A DNA stretch of 64,000 nt from Aeromonas diversa CDC 2478-85 (GCF_000819805.1 NZ_CDCE01000034.1:62838-126837), one strand, 5' to 3'; shown: positions 34,446 to 45,494, counted from the first letter of the stretch. Made by a program: numbers and translations. Notes: a model not told the origin generated them from the letters alone.

Positions 34446-37400
34446 ATGGCTTTGAAAGACGCACCCGTTTCCGTCCTGCTCGAAAACGTCATCCAACTCG
34501 TTAATCAGAAACTGCCCAACAAGAGTGCCACCCTGGTCGAGCGCTTCGTCGCCAAGTTCTATGGCAACATGGGCAGCGACGACCTGGTCGATCGCAACGA
34601 CAGCGATCTCTACGGGGCTGCCATCAGCCTCTGGAACGCCCTCAACCGTCGCAAGGAGACAAGCCCCCATATCCGGGTCTATAACCCCGAGCTGACACGT
34701 CATGGCTGGCAGTCTCCCCACACCATCGTCGAGATGATAGTGCAAGACAGTCCCTTCCTGGTGGACTCTTTCCGCATGGCCCTCAAGCGCCTCGGGATCA
34801 CCGCTCACATGATGCTTCATCAGCCGCTGCACTTGGTTCGCGGCAAGGATGGCGAGATCAGCGATATCCTGGGGATCGACAATACCGATGGACAGACGTC
34901 AGTCGAGACCGCCTTCCTCATCGAGATCGATCACCTGACCGATGAAGCCCAAATGGAGGCGCTCAGTGCCGAGCTCCACTCGGTCGCCGGGGAAGTGGCG
35001 CTGGCGGTCGGGGATTGGCTCCCCATGCAAGAGCGTCTGCAAGCCATCATCGACGAACTGCCCAAACGCCCGTCGCCGCACACCAAGGCGCAGCGTGATA
35101 CTGCGGTGACTTTCCTCAAGTGGGTTGCTGCCCATAACTTCACCCTGATGGGCTATCGCCGCTATGACGTGAAGGCGATCGAGGGGGATCACGAGATCAC
35201 CCCAGTGGAAGGCTCCAGCCTCGGGCTGATGAAGAACTCCATCAAGGAGGGCGGCATGCGTCTTGGCGCCATGCCGGCCAGCGCCCGTCATGCGGCCCTG
35301 AGCCAAGATCTGCTGATCCTCACCAAGTCCAACAGCAAGTCCCGGGTCCATCGCCCCGCCTATATCGACTATATCGGCATCAAGCGTTTCGACGAGCACG
35401 GCAAGGTGGTGGGCGAGGATCGCTTCATCGGTCTCTACGCCTCCTCTATCTACAACACCAGTGCCACCCAGATCCCGCTCATCAGCCACAAGGTGGAGCG
35501 CATCATGGGAGCCTCGGGTTTCGAGAAGGGCTCTCATGCCTACAAGGCGCTGCTCAACGTCCTCGAGACCTATCCGCGCGATGAGCTGATCCAGGCCAGC
35601 GATGAGGAGTTGCTCGATACCGGTCTCGGGGTGCTCGAGATGCAAGAGCGCGACATGCTGCGCCTGTTTGTGCGTCGCGACGTCTATGGCCGCTTCTTCT
35701 CCTGCATGGTCTATGTGACCAAGGAGCGCTACAACACCGCCTTGCGGGTCAAGACACAGCAGGTGTTGCAGCAGTACTTCGGCAGCGAGGAAGAGGTGGA
35801 GTTCAACGTCTACTTCACCGAAGGGGTGCTGGCCCGCACCCACTACATAGTGCGCGTCAACAATAACAACGTGGATGTGGATGTGAACGAGATCCAGACC
35901 AACCTCATCGAGGCGGCCCGCAGCTGGGACGATCGCCTCGATACCGTATTGCTCTCCCACTTTGGCGAGACCCGTGGCAATGCCCTGCGCCGCCGTTTCA
36001 GCGCCGCCTTCCCGCGCGCCTATAAAGAGGACGTGCTGCCCGGCTCTGCCGTCGCCGATATCATTCAGCTCGAGTCCCTCTCGGAGGAGACGCCTCTCGG
36101 CATGCTCTTCTACCGTCCCCAGGAGGAGAGTGACAGCCATAAGGTGCGCCTCAAGCTGTTCCATCGCCACGAGCCCATTCACCTCTCCGATGTGCTCCCC
36201 ATGCTCGAGAACATGGGGCTGAGAGTGATCGGTGAGACCCCCTACCAGGTGCGCAACGGTGCCGGTGAGGTGTTCTGGATCCTCGACTTTGCCATGACCT
36301 TCACCGGCAAGGTACTCGATCTGGAGGAGTGTCAGACTCGCTTCCAGGAGGCCTTTGCCGCCGTGTGGGAGAAGCGCCTCGAAGACGACGGCTTCAACCG
36401 TCTGGTGCTGGGGGCCGGGCTCAGCGGTCGCCAGGTCTCGGTGCTGCGTTCCTATGCGAAGTACATGCGCCAGACCGGCGTGACCTTCAGCCAGGCCTAC
36501 ATCGAAGAGACCCTCAATCGTTATCCCGAGATCGCCCGGCGCCTGTTCGACTTGTTCGAGCAACGGATGAACCCGGCCATCGCCCGCAACGAGCAGGCTC
36601 TTGATAAGCTGCTCGGAGATCTTATCCATCGACTGGATCAGGTCGCGAACCTGGATGACGATCGCATCATCCGTCGCTTCATGGAGATGATCGAGGCGAC
36701 CCTTCGCACCAACTTCTACCAAAAAGACGGAGCCGGCCAAGAGAAGCCCTACATCTCCTTCAAGATGGCCCCGGCGTCGATCACCGACATGCCGCTGCCG
36801 CTGCCCAAGTTTGAGATCTTCGTCTACTCGCCTCGCGTCGAGGGGGTTCACCTGCGTTGGGGCAAGGTGGCCCGTGGTGGCCTGCGCTGGTCTGATCGCA
36901 AGGAAGACTTCCGCACCGAGGTACTGGGTCTGGTCAAGGCGCAGCAGGTGAAGAACACCGTCATCGTGCCGGTCGGTGCCAAGGGCGGCTTCTATTGCAA
37001 ACAGATGCCGGTTGGCGCCAACCGCGCCGCCATTCAGGAAGAGGGCAAGGCCTGCTATCGCCTCTTCATCCGCGGTCTCTTGGATGTGACCGACAACATC
37101 ATCAAGGGCGAGGTGATCCCGCCCAAGGATGTGGTGCGTCACGACGAGGACGACTACTACCTGGTGGTCGCGGCTGACAAGGGCACTGCCACCTTCTCCG
37201 ACATCGCCAACGAGATCAGCCTCGAGTATGGCCACTGGCTGGGTGATGCGTTCGCCTCCGGCGGCTCGGTCGGCTACGACCACAAGAAGATGGGCATCAC
37301 AGCCCGCGGCGCCTGGGAATCGGTCAAGCGCCACTTCCGCGAGATGGGGGTCGACTGCCAGACCACCGACTTCACCTGTGTCGGGATCGGTGACATGGCG

Positions 37401-39284
37401 GGTGACGTCTTTGGCAATGGCATGCTGCTGTCCGAGCACACCCGCTTGGTGGGCGCCTTCAACCACATGCACATCTTCGTCGACCCGGCGCCGGATGCGG
37501 CCAAGAGCTTTGCCGAGCGCAAGCGACTGTTCGATCTGCCCACCTCCACCTGGGATGACTACGACAAGTCGCTCATCTCCCAAGGGGGCGGCATCTTCCT
37601 GCGCTCTGCCAAGTCCATCAAGCTCAGCCCCGAGATGAAGAGCCTGCTGCACACCGAGCGTGACACCATGACCCCCAACGAGCTCATCAAGGCGCTGCTC
37701 TGCCTCGATGTGGATCTGCTGTGGAACGGTGGCATCGGCACCTATGTCAAGAGCCGCAAGGAGAGCCACGCCGAGGTGGGGGATCGCAGCAACGATGCCC
37801 TGCGTGTCAACGGCGGTGAGCTCAAGGCGCGTATCGTGGGCGAAGGCGGCAACCTCGGCTTCACCCAGCAGGGGCGCATCGAGTACGCCATGAACGGTGG
37901 CCGTCTCAACACCGACTTCACCGACAACGTCGGGGGCGTGGATTGCTCCGACAACGAGGTGAACATCAAGATCCTGCTCAACCAGCTGGTCGATGCCGGC
38001 GATCTCACCGTCAAACAGCGCAACCAGATGCTCTATGAGATGACCGACGAGGTGGCCCAGATAGTGCTGACCAACGCCTATCGCCAGTCCCAGTCCCTCT
38101 CGGTCACTCGCTATCGTGGTGACGAGCAGCTCAAGGAGCAGCAGCGTTTCATTCAAGCCCTGGAGCGTGAAGGCAAGCTGGATCGTGCCCTCGAGCATCT
38201 GCCGAGCGATGAGGAGCTCTCCGAGCGTATGGCCGCGGGGCAGGGGCTGACCCGTCCCGAGCTGGCGGTACTGGTCGCCTATGGCAAGATGGTGCTCAAA
38301 GATCAGCTCAATACCCCTGAGGTGACCGAGGATCCTTTCCTCGCCCGTATGTTGATCAAGAGCTTCCCGACCCAGCTGCAGCAGCGCTTCGGCGAGGCGA
38401 TGCAGCAGCACCCCCTGCGCCGCGAGATCATCGCAACCCGCGTGGCCAACATGCTGGTCAACGACATGGGCCTCAACTTCGCCTATCGTCTGCGCGACGA
38501 GACCGGTGCCGGCGTGGCCGAGGTGGCCGTCTGCTTTGCCATGGCGCGCGAGGTGTTCGGCTTCGATGCCCTATGGCGTGGCATCGAGGGTCTCGATAAC
38601 CGGGTCAGCGCCGAGACCCAACTCGAGATGATGTTCTACAGCCGCCGTATCCTGCGCCGGGCGACCCGTTGGTTCCTGCGTGCCCGCAACCGCAACTGGA
38701 GCATCGAAGAGACCGTCGCCTTCTTCCGTCCGGCCTTCCTCAAGCTCTCCGAGCACCTCTATGAGGTGATGGAAGAGAGCGAGGTGGTGGAGCACAAGGA
38801 TGGGGTTGCCCGTCTGGTCGGTGAGGGGGTGCCCGAGCCTATCGCCCGTCAGTTGGCGCACATGAGCAGCCTCTTCTCCAGCCTGGATCTGGCACAGGTG
38901 GCGGCCGAGCAACAGGTCGACGTGCTGCGGGTAGCCGATGTCTATTACCGCCTCGGTGCCCGTCTCGAGCTGCACTGGTTCCTGGCCCAGATCAACCACC
39001 AGCCGGTGGGCAACCATTGGCAGGCCATGGCCCGCGCCGCCTTCCGTGAGGATCTCGACTGGCAGCAACGGGCGCTTACCGCCGTGGTGTTTGAAGGGTG
39101 CAAAAATCAGGGGGAATGCGGTACCATACTGGCCGACTGGATTTCGGAGCATGAGCAACTCCTGTCCCGTTGGACCCACATGCTGGCCGACTTCAAGACC
39201 ACCAGCACACACGAGTTCGCCAAGTTCTCGGTGGCCTTGCGGGAGTTGAACCTGCTCCAGTTGAATTGCCGAACCTCGGCATAA
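34446..39284 (+). CDS. gdhB: NAD-specific glutamate dehydrogenase, large (about 180 kDa) type
   Basis: The 1612-residue enzyme is the GDH180 type that deaminates glutamate to 2-oxoglutarate with NAD+ and feeds amino-acid carbon into the TCA cycle. The N-terminal 750 residues carry the ACT-like regulatory modules. The catalytic core begins near residue 790 with VHLRWGKVARGGLRWSDRKEDFRTEVLGLVKAQQVKNTVIVPVGAKGGFYCKQMP, containing the substrate Lys, and the nucleotide-binding CVGIGDMAGDVFGNGML follows. A helical C-terminal domain completes the protein. The 258 bases upstream hold no gene and no promoter I can place with confidence. Allosteric control is known for the family. Confidence 0.94.
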   Translation: MALKDAPVSVLLENVIQLVNQKLPNKSATLVERFVAKFYGNMGSDDLVDRNDSDLYGAAISLWNALNRRKETSPHIRVYNPELTRHGWQSPHTIVEMIVQDSPFLVDSFRMALKRLGITAHMMLHQPLHLVRGKDGEISDILGIDNTDGQTSVETAFLIEIDHLTDEAQMEALSAELHSVAGEVALAVGDWLPMQERLQAIIDELPKRPSPHTKAQRDTAVTFLKWVAAHNFTLMGYRRYDVKAIEGDHEITPVEGSSLGLMKNSIKEGGMRLGAMPASARHAALSQDLLILTKSNSKSRVHRPAYIDYIGIKRFDEHGKVVGEDRFIGLYASSIYNTSATQIPLISHKVERIMGASGFEKGSHAYKALLNVLETYPRDELIQASDEELLDTGLGVLEMQERDMLRLFVRRDVYGRFFSCMVYVTKERYNTALRVKTQQVLQQYFGSEEEVEFNVYFTEGVLARTHYIVRVNNNNVDVDVNEIQTNLIEAARSWDDRLDTVLLSHFGETRGNALRRRFSAAFPRAYKEDVLPGSAVADIIQLESLSEETPLGMLFYRPQEESDSHKVRLKLFHRHEPIHLSDVLPMLENMGLRVIGETPYQVRNGAGEVFWILDFAMTFTGKVLDLEECQTRFQEAFAAVWEKRLEDDGFNRLVLGAGLSGRQVSVLRSYAKYMRQTGVTFSQAYIEETLNRYPEIARRLFDLFEQRMNPAIARNEQALDKLLGDLIHRLDQVANLDDDRIIRRFMEMIEATLRTNFYQKDGAGQEKPYISFKMAPASITDMPLPLPKFEIFVYSPRVEGVHLRWGKVARGGLRWSDRKEDFRTEVLGLVKAQQVKNTVIVPVGAKGGFYCKQMPVGANRAAIQEEGKACYRLFIRGLLDVTDNIIKGEVIPPKDVVRHDEDDYYLVVAADKGTATFSDIANEISLEYGHWLGDAFASGGSVGYDHKKMGITARGAWESVKRHFREMGVDCQTTDFTCVGIGDMAGDVFGNGMLLSEHTRLVGAFNHMHIFVDPAPDAAKSFAERKRLFDLPTSTWDDYDKSLISQGGGIFLRSAKSIKLSPEMKSLLHTERDTMTPNELIKALLCLDVDLLWNGGIGTYVKSRKESHAEVGDRSNDALRVNGGELKARIVGEGGNLGFTQQGRIEYAMNGGRLNTDFTDNVGGVDCSDNEVNIKILLNQLVDAGDLTVKQRNQMLYEMTDEVAQIVLTNAYRQSQSLSVTRYRGDEQLKEQQRFIQALEREGKLDRALEHLPSDEELSERMAAGQGLTRPELAVLVAYGKMVLKDQLNTPEVTEDPFLARMLIKSFPTQLQQRFGEAMQQHPLRREIIATRVANMLVNDMGLNFAYRLRDETGAGVAEVAVCFAMAREVFGFDALWRGIEGLDNRVSAETQLEMMFYSRRILRRATRWFLRARNRNWSIEETVAFFRPAFLKLSEHLYEVMEESEVVEHKDGVARLVGEGVPEPIARQLAHMSSLFSSLDLAQVAAEQQVDVLRVADVYYRLGARLELHWFLAQINHQPVGNHWQAMARAAFREDLDWQQRALTAVVFEGCKNQGECGTILADWISEHEQLLSRWTHMLADFKTTSTHEFAKFSVALRELNLLQLNCRTSA

Positions 39285-39291
39285 GACGAAC

Positions 39292-39319
39292 AAGCCCCGG
39301 CCTATGCCGGGGCTTTTTT
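39292..39319 (+). terminator. Terminator of the glutamate dehydrogenase gene
   Basis: A ten-base stem (AAGCCCCGGC / GCCGGGGCTT, CTAT loop) is followed by six T residues. It lies between the dehydrogenase stop and the pyrD ribosome site AAGGAG. Confidence 0.93.
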
Positions 39320-39330
39320 AAGGAGCAACG

Positions 39331-40341
39331 ATGTACTATCCCCTCGCCAGGCACTTCCTGTTCAAACTCGATCCCGAAGTGGCCCACGAACTCTCCATCA
39401 AGCAGCTCTCCCGCCTTCAAAATACCCCCCTGGATCGCCTCTTTCGTCAGACCCTGTTACCGCGCCCCGTCACTGTCATGGGGCTTAATTTTGCCAATCC
39501 GGTCGGGCTTGCCGCCGGTCTGGACAAGGATGGCGAGTGCATCGACGCTTTCGGCGCCATGGGGTTTGGCTTTGTTGAGGTGGGCACGGTGACACCGCGC
39601 CCCCAGTCCGGCAATGACAAACCGAGGTTGTTTCGGGTGATTCCGGGGGAGGGGATCATCAACCGCATGGGCTTTAACAACAAGGGCGTGGATCACCTGG
39701 TCGAGAACGTGAAGCGGGCGCGCTATCAGGGGATCATCGGGATCAACATCGGCAAGAACAAGGATACCCCCCTTGAGCATGGCAAGGACGATTACCTGAT
39801 CTGCATGGATAAGGTGTATGACCATGCCGGTTATATTGCCGTCAATATTTCCTCACCCAACACACCGGGACTACGTCAACTGCAATATGGTGATGCCCTC
39901 GACGATCTGCTGGGATCGTTGAAACATCGTCAGCAAGAATTAGCCGAGCGTTACAAGAAGTATGTCCCCGTCACGGTGAAGATTGCCCCGGATTTAAGCG
40001 ATACAGAAATTGAGCAAGTGGCCGACTGTTTTATGCGTCACAAGTTGGACGGGGTGATTGCGACCAATACGACCCTGGCCCGTGACATGATTTACGACAT
40101 GCCCCATGCCCAGGAGGCGGGGGGACTTTCCGGCCGTCCATTACAGCCGCGCAGCACCGAGGTGATCCGTCAACTGAGCGGTTATCTGAAAGGGGCCATG
40201 CCGATTATCGGGGTCGGTGGGATTGACAGTGCCATGGCGGCCCGCGAAAAAATGGCGGCAGGAGCCAGTCTGGTCCAAATATACAGCGGGTTTATTTACA
40301 AGGGACCCGAGTTAATCAAAGATATTGTGACCAATATTTAA
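39331..40341 (+). CDS. pyrD: Dihydroorotate dehydrogenase (quinone), class 2
   Basis: The 336-residue membrane-associated flavoenzyme oxidises dihydroorotate to orotate using ubiquinone. The N-terminal amphipathic segment ([23 protein letters not shown]) marks class 2. The FMN barrel has [14 protein letters not shown], the catalytic Ser region [25 protein letters not shown], and the phosphate site [33 protein letters not shown]. It lies 11 bases after a strong terminator, with AAGGAG as ribosome site overlapping its end. Confidence 0.96.
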   Translation: MYYPLARHFLFKLDPEVAHELSIKQLSRLQNTPLDRLFRQTLLPRPVTVMGLNFANPVGLAAGLDKDGECIDAFGAMGFGFVEVGTVTPRPQSGNDKPRLFRVIPGEGIINRMGFNNKGVDHLVENVKRARYQGIIGINIGKNKDTPLEHGKDDYLICMDKVYDHAGYIAVNISSPNTPGLRQLQYGDALDDLLGSLKHRQQELAERYKKYVPVTVKIAPDLSDTEIEQVADCFMRHKLDGVIATNTTLARDMIYDMPHAQEAGGLSGRPLQPRSTEVIRQLSGYLKGAMPIIGVGGIDSAMAAREKMAAGASLVQIYSGFIYKGPELIKDIVTNI

Positions 40342-40426
40342 GCAAGGGGCGCCCCGCTAATTGAAATTATCACGACTCTCTGCATAAAATGGATATTGAG
40401 TCAATTTTCGAGTTTAAGGGGCGCCC

Positions 40427-40960
40427 ATGATCATTGCACCAAACGATCACTGGCACTGGCATTATGACCATCAGGCGGATCGTCTGATGCTCGATTTATC
40501 CGAGCAAATGTTGTTTGCGACCGAGTATTGTGGCAAGCAACTGGTCCCCGCCGCGTTTAATCATGCCCCTTTCTGTGTCGACGATGCGGCACTCTATTAC
40601 CACTTGATGGAGCGTACCCAGGAGTTGAACTGGTCGGCCCCCCATCAGGTGCAACTCGTCCTCAACGCGATTGCCGTGACCCGCTTCTATAAGCCCTTGA
40701 TGCCGCAAAGCTGGTTTTTTTCTGAGCTGGCAGGGTATATGCCGGAGGCGGGCGAGCTGGTCGAGATGGTCACTGCGCACGCCAGCGGCGAGTTTCTCGT
40801 CATCGAGGCCGGCGAGCAGGCGAGCGTCTGTCTCTGTCTGAGCGATGATCTGGTACTGACGACCAGCAAGTCGCTGCCCCACTTTGGGGTCATCAAGGTG
40901 ATGAACAACCGGATGCGTCGTCGTCATCGGCAACCGCAGAGCTATCTGCAGGCGGGTTAA
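40427..40960 (+). CDS. zapC: Cell division protein ZapC
   Basis: The 177-residue protein matches ZapC, which stabilises FtsZ rings in the cytoplasm: HWHWHYDHQADRLMLDLSEQMLFATEYCGKQL, then HAPFCVDDAALYYHLMERTQ, and the basic C-terminus. It is located between pyrD and rlmKL exactly as in E. coli (ycbW). The ribosome site GGGGCG is weak. Confidence 0.9.
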   Translation: MIIAPNDHWHWHYDHQADRLMLDLSEQMLFATEYCGKQLVPAAFNHAPFCVDDAALYYHLMERTQELNWSAPHQVQLVLNAIAVTRFYKPLMPQSWFFSELAGYMPEAGELVEMVTAHASGEFLVIEAGEQASVCLCLSDDLVLTTSKSLPHFGVIKVMNNRMRRRHRQPQSYLQAG

Positions 40961-41095
40961 TCCCGCTACTCCATTCGGCCACACCACAGTGGTCACCCCA
41001 AGCCACCCTTAATTGCCCTCGACGCTCGCATAGTCTGTGTGTAGAGAAGGCAATAGGGTATAATGCTGCCCTTTTATGGCATCCCCGTGAGCGTG

Positions 41096-43213
41096 ATGAA
41101 ACAATTTTTTGCAACCTGCCCCAAGGGGCTGGAAGGCCTGCTGGCCGAAGAGCTGACTGGTCTTGGCGCGACCGACGTGCGCGAGACCGTCGCCGGTGTC
41201 CACTTCAAGGGCGAGCTCGAGCAGGCCTACAAGGCCTGTCTCTGGAGCCGTCTCGCCTCCCGTATCGTGTTGGTGCTGGCCGAATTCGCGGTCAAGGACG
41301 ATCTCGATCTCTACCTGGGCGTCCACACCCTGCCGTGGGAGCAACACTTCCCGGCCACCTCGTCGATCGCGGTGGACTTCACCGGTACCAGCTCAACCAT
41401 TCGTAACACCCAGTACGGCGCGCTCAAGGTCAAGGATGCCATCGTCGACCGCTTCCAAAAGCGCAGCAGCGCCCGTCCCGATGTGGACAAGAAACAACCG
41501 GACATCCGCATCCTCGGCCACCTCGGCAAGGGTAAGGTGAACATCACCCTGGATCTGTCGGGCTCTGCGCTGCACCAGCGCGCCTACCGCCAGGGCACCG
41601 GCGAGGCGCCGCTCAAGGAAAACCTGGCCGCCGCCATGCTGCTGCGTAGCGGCTGGGCCGGTGAGGCCCTGCTCGATCCCATGTGCGGCTCGGGCACCCT
41701 GCTCATCGAGGCCGCCTTCATGGCCGCCGACGTGGCGCCGGGCCTCAACCGCCCGCGCTGGGGCTTCGAGAAGTGGCTCGGCCACGATCCCGAGCTGTGG
41801 CAGAGTCTGATGATGGAAGCCCAGGTGCGTGCCAAGCGCGGCCTCGGCCGCGTCGGTGGCAAGATCCTGGGGCGCGACAGCGATGAACGGGTGCTGGCCA
41901 AGGCCCGTGCCAACGCCAAGGCGGCCGGGGTAGGGCACCTGATCCAGTTCGCCGCCGGCGACGCCGTCAACCTCTCCAATCCCCTCAAGGGGACCGACGA
42001 GGTGGGCATGCTCATCTGTAACCCGCCCTACGGCGAGCGTCTGGGCGAGTTCCCGGCCCTCATCGAGGTGCACCAGGCGCTTGGCGATGCCCTGCGCCGC
42101 GAGTTCCAGGGCTGGAAGGTCTCCATCCTCTCGGCCTCGCCGGAGCTGCTGAGCTGCCTGCGCCTGCGTGCCGACAAGCAGTACCGCCTGTTTAACGGCG
42201 GCATCGAGTGCCAGCTGCGCAACTACCAGATCGCCCTCGACTCGGTCGCCTCGAGCAAGCAGGTGGCGGAAGATTTCGTCAACCGCCTGAAGAAGAACCT
42301 CAAGGGGCTCGAGAAGTGGGCCCAGAAGGAGGGGATCGAGTGCTATCGCCTCTATGATGCGGACTTGCCCGAATACAACGCCGCCATCGATCGCTACCGC
42401 GACTGGCTGGTCGTGCAGGAGTATGCCGCGCCCAAGGACATCCCGGCCCAGAAGACCCGCCAGCGCCTGCTCGATATGGTGCAGGCCGCCATCGCCGTTA
42501 CCGGTGTGGATGGGGAGAAGGTGGTGCTCAAGGTGCGCGAGCGTCAGGAAGGCAAGCAGCAGTACCAGAAGCTGGCCGAAGAGAAGCAGCGCTTCGAGGT
42601 GAGCGAGTACGGTGCCAAGCTTTGGGTCAACCTGCACGACTACCTCGATACCGGGCTCTTCCTCGATCACCGCACCACCCGCCGCAAGCTCGGCGAGATG
42701 GCCAAGGGAACCCGTTTCCTCAACCTCTTTGCCTACACCGGCAGCGCCACCGTGCACGCGGCGCTGGGCGGTGCCCGCGAGACCACCACGGTCGACATGT
42801 CGCGCACCTACCTGAACTGGGCCCAGGACAACATGCGTCTGAACGGCCTGACCGGTCGTCAGCACCAGTTTGTGCAGGAAGATTGCCTGCAGTGGCTGAG
42901 CGAGGCACAGGGGCAGTACGATCTCATCTTCATCGACCCGCCCACCTTCTCCAACTCCAAGCGGATGGAGTCGACCTTCGACGTGCAGCGCGATCATCTG
43001 ATCCTGCTCGGCCACCTCAAGCGCCTGCTGGCGCCGGAAGGGACCCTGGTCTTCTCCAACAACAAGCGCCACTTCAAGATGGACATGGAGGGCGTCGCCG
43101 ATCTGGGCCTCGAGGTGCAAAACATCAGCAAGCAGACCCTGCCCAAAGACTTCGAGCGTAACCCGCAGATCCACAACTGCTGGCTGATCCACCACGCGAA
43201 GGGCGCATGCTGA
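41096..43213 (+). CDS. rlmL: Bifunctional 23S rRNA methyltransferase RlmKL
   Basis: The 705-residue fusion enzyme methylates 23S rRNA G2445 (N-terminal RlmL part) and G2069 (C-terminal RlmK part). The N-terminal THUMP domain starts [20 protein letters not shown]. The first methyltransferase has [16 protein letters not shown] and the catalytic [12 protein letters not shown]. The second has [33 protein letters not shown] and [13 protein letters not shown]. The internal start at 41096 is chosen because family members begin there. The stop overlaps the next gene by seven bases. Confidence 0.95.
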   Translation: MKQFFATCPKGLEGLLAEELTGLGATDVRETVAGVHFKGELEQAYKACLWSRLASRIVLVLAEFAVKDDLDLYLGVHTLPWEQHFPATSSIAVDFTGTSSTIRNTQYGALKVKDAIVDRFQKRSSARPDVDKKQPDIRILGHLGKGKVNITLDLSGSALHQRAYRQGTGEAPLKENLAAAMLLRSGWAGEALLDPMCGSGTLLIEAAFMAADVAPGLNRPRWGFEKWLGHDPELWQSLMMEAQVRAKRGLGRVGGKILGRDSDERVLAKARANAKAAGVGHLIQFAAGDAVNLSNPLKGTDEVGMLICNPPYGERLGEFPALIEVHQALGDALRREFQGWKVSILSASPELLSCLRLRADKQYRLFNGGIECQLRNYQIALDSVASSKQVAEDFVNRLKKNLKGLEKWAQKEGIECYRLYDADLPEYNAAIDRYRDWLVVQEYAAPKDIPAQKTRQRLLDMVQAAIAVTGVDGEKVVLKVRERQEGKQQYQKLAEEKQRFEVSEYGAKLWVNLHDYLDTGLFLDHRTTRRKLGEMAKGTRFLNLFAYTGSATVHAALGGARETTTVDMSRTYLNWAQDNMRLNGLTGRQHQFVQEDCLQWLSEAQGQYDLIFIDPPTFSNSKRMESTFDVQRDHLILLGHLKRLLAPEGTLVFSNNKRHFKMDMEGVADLGLEVQNISKQTLPKDFERNPQIHNCWLIHHAKGAC

Positions 43214-43437
43214 CCCTGTTTCACACCGACGGTTGCCACCTCTGTGAGGAGGCCTGGGCCCTGCTGGAGACGGCAGGGCTCACCAGCATCACCCGGCGCT
43301 GCGACATTCTCGACGACCCGGCCTGGCTTGACGCCTACCGGGTGCGCATCCCTGTGCTGCGCGACGAAGCCGGGTGCGAGCTCGGCTGGCCGTTCGATCT
43401 GGCGGCACTGCGCCGCTTCACCGCTATACACCCTTAA
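43207..43437 (+). CDS. Glutaredoxin-like protein
   Basis: The 76-residue protein has the thioredoxin-like start [20 protein letters not shown] with a CHLC redox pair, and the cis-proline region [25 protein letters not shown]. It overlaps the rlmKL end by seven bases and is followed by uup, so the three are one operon. This resembles the small glutaredoxin-family proteins found in the same place in other gammaproteobacteria. Confidence 0.82.
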   Translation: MLTLFHTDGCHLCEEAWALLETAGLTSITRRCDILDDPAWLDAYRVRIPVLRDEAGCELGWPFDLAALRRFTAIHP

Positions 43438-43446
43438 GGAATCACG

Positions 43447-45357
43447 ATGGCTCTGTTGACCCTGCACGGCGCCTGCCTTTCGTTTAGTGATGCGCCCCTG
43501 CTCGATCAGGCCGATCTGCAGATCGAGCGTGGCGAGCGCCTCTGTCTGGTCGGGCGCAACGGGGCAGGCAAGTCCACCCTGATGAAGATCCTGGCCGGCG
43601 AGATGAACCTGGACGACGGTCGCCTCATTATCCAGCAGGATTTGAAAATTGCCCGCCTCGAGCAGGACCCACCCGCCTCGAGCGAGCACAGCGTGTTTGA
43701 CTACGCCGCCGAGGGTCTGTCCGAGGTCGGTGAATTGCTCAAGGCCTACCACCAGGCCTCGCTCCTGGTGGCCAAGGATCCGAGCGATCAGCACATCCGC
43801 ACCATGAGCCGGCTGCAAGAGCAGCTCGATCACTGCCAGGGCTGGCAGTTTGAGACCCGCATCAACCAGGTGCTGCAACTGCTCGGGCTCGACCCGGAGG
43901 CGAGGCTCTCCAGCCTCTCCGGCGGTTGGCTGCGCAAGGTGGCCCTGGCCCGCGCCCTGGCCGGCGATCCCGACATCCTGCTGCTCGATGAGCCGACCAA
44001 CCACCTGGATATCGACGCCATTCAGTGGCTCGAGAACTTCCTGAAAGATTTTCGCGGCGCCATCGTCTTCATCTCCCACGACCGGGAGTTTATCCACCGT
44101 CTGTCGACCCGCATCATCGATCTCGACCGCGGCAAAATCACCTCCTGGCCCGGGGATTACGATCAGTACCTCACCGGCAAGGAGGAGGCGCTGCGGGTCG
44201 AGGAGCTGCAAAACGCCGAATTCGATCGCAAGCTGGCCCAGGAAGAAGTCTGGGTACGCCAGGGGATCAAGGCCCGCCGCACCCGTAACGAGGGGCGCGT
44301 GCGTGCCCTCAAGGCGATGCGCATGGAGCGGCGCGAGCGCCGCGAGCTGCAAGGCAAGGCCCGCCTCAAGATGGAGGAGGGGAACCGCTCCGGCAAGCTG
44401 GTGTTTGAAACCCAGGGCGTGCACCTCTCGTTTGACGACAAGACCCTGTTCACCGATCTGGAGCTGTTGGTGCAGCGCGGCGACAAGATTGCCCTGGTCG
44501 GCCCCAACGGCTGCGGCAAGTCGACCCTCATCAAGCTGCTGCTCGGGGATCTCGAGCCCGATAACGGCACGGTGCGCCGCGGCACCAACCTCGAGGTGGC
44601 CTACTTCGATCAGTACCGCGAGCAGCTCAACCCCGAGCAGACCGTGATGGAGAACGTGGGGGAAGGCAAGCAGGAGGTGACCGTCGGGGGGCGAACCCGC
44701 CACATCCTCGGCTACTTGCAGGACTTCCTGTTTGAGCCCAAGCGGGCGCGCACCCCGGTGCGGGCCCTGTCGGGCGGCGAGAAGAACCGGCTGTTGCTGG
44801 CCAAGTTGTTCCTCAAACCAAGCAACCTGCTGATCCTCGATGAACCCACCAACGATCTCGATGTCGAAACCCTCGAACTGCTCGAAGAGCTGCTGGCGGA
44901 CTACCCCGGCACCCTGCTGCTGGTGAGTCACGATCGCCGTTTTATCGACAATACCGTGACCGGCTGCTGGTTCTTCGAAGGGGACGGGCGGATCAGCGAC
45001 TACGTGGGCGGTTACGCCGACATGATGCATACCCGTAGCCAACAGGCCAGCCTGACCGCACCGGCGCAAAAGAGCGCGCCGACACCGGTGGCGACGCCAG
45101 CCCCAGTGCCCGAGGCCAAGAAGAGCAAGAAGCTCTCCTACAAGTTGCAACTCGAGCTCGAAGCCCTGCCGGCCCGTCTCGAGGCGCTGGAGGCCGAGAT
45201 CGCCACCCTGCAGGCCGAAATCAATGCCCCGGGCTTCTTCTCTCTGCCGAGCGAACAGACCCAACCCAGGCTCGAAGCCCTGGCCGCCGCCGAGAACGGT
45301 CTCGAGGAGGCCTTCCTGCGCTGGGAAGAGTTAGAGGGTATAAAAAACGGCGACTGA
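43447..45357 (+). CDS. uup: ABC-F ATPase Uup
   Basis: The 636-residue soluble protein has two ATPase domains. Domain 1: Walker A GRNGAGKSTLMK, signature LSGGWLRKVALARAL, Walker B LLLDEPTNHLDIDAI. Domain 2: Walker A GPNGCGKSTLIK, signature LSGGEKNRLLLAKL, Walker B LILDEPTNDLDVETL. The linker between them and the C-terminal coiled-coil (LSYKLQLELEALPARLEALEAEIATLQAEI) match Uup, which binds branched DNA and ribosomes and reduces precise transposon excision. It follows the glutaredoxin-like gene by nine bases. Confidence 0.95.
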   Translation: MALLTLHGACLSFSDAPLLDQADLQIERGERLCLVGRNGAGKSTLMKILAGEMNLDDGRLIIQQDLKIARLEQDPPASSEHSVFDYAAEGLSEVGELLKAYHQASLLVAKDPSDQHIRTMSRLQEQLDHCQGWQFETRINQVLQLLGLDPEARLSSLSGGWLRKVALARALAGDPDILLLDEPTNHLDIDAIQWLENFLKDFRGAIVFISHDREFIHRLSTRIIDLDRGKITSWPGDYDQYLTGKEEALRVEELQNAEFDRKLAQEEVWVRQGIKARRTRNEGRVRALKAMRMERRERRELQGKARLKMEEGNRSGKLVFETQGVHLSFDDKTLFTDLELLVQRGDKIALVGPNGCGKSTLIKLLLGDLEPDNGTVRRGTNLEVAYFDQYREQLNPEQTVMENVGEGKQEVTVGGRTRHILGYLQDFLFEPKRARTPVRALSGGEKNRLLLAKLFLKPSNLLILDEPTNDLDVETLELLEELLADYPGTLLLVSHDRRFIDNTVTGCWFFEGDGRISDYVGGYADMMHTRSQQASLTAPAQKSAPTPVATPAPVPEAKKSKKLSYKLQLELEALPARLEALEAEIATLQAEINAPGFFSLPSEQTQPRLEALAAAENGLEEAFLRWEELEGIKNGD

Positions 45358-45428
45358 TAACCTGTCATCGAAACTTCACCCACTTCAAACGCTTGTGTCA
45401 CATTGTGGCGAGATGATGAAAATTTGGG

Positions 45429-45456
45429 TTTGACCCACCCTCGTGATTGGGATAAT
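45429..45456 (+). promoter_or_regulatory. Candidate promoter of rmf
   Basis: TTTGAC (45429-45434) and GATAAT (45451-45456) are 16 bases apart. The transcript would begin near 45462-45464, at the foot of the stem-loop that precedes rmf. A -35 read one base over (TTGACC) gives a 15-base spacer. Confidence 0.5.
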
Positions 45457-45460
45457 GATG

Positions 45461-45494
45461 AAAGTCGACCGGTGCAAAATTGGTCGACTTTTTT
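45461..45494 (+). other. Stem-loop in the rmf 5' leader, also terminator-like
   Basis: A ten-base perfect stem (AAAGTCGACC / GGTCGACTTT) with an 11-base loop is followed by further T residues (T89-T94 in all). It ends 20-24 bases before the rmf start codon. It may end uup transcription, act as an attenuator, or lie at the very 5' end of the rmf mRNA as a stabiliser. Confidence 0.6.

Noticed and set aside
34899..38411. A 1170-codon open frame on the minus strand opposite the glutamate dehydrogenase gene
   Set aside because: The plus strand holds a clear 1612-residue enzyme with family motifs. The antisense frame is open only because of GC-rich codon bias and has no recognisable domain.
42994..45264. 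A long minus-strand open frame opposite rlmKL and uup (756 codons), and a similar one at 41393-43195
   Set aside because: They are shadows of well-supported plus-strand genes, with low-complexity composition and no ribosome site.
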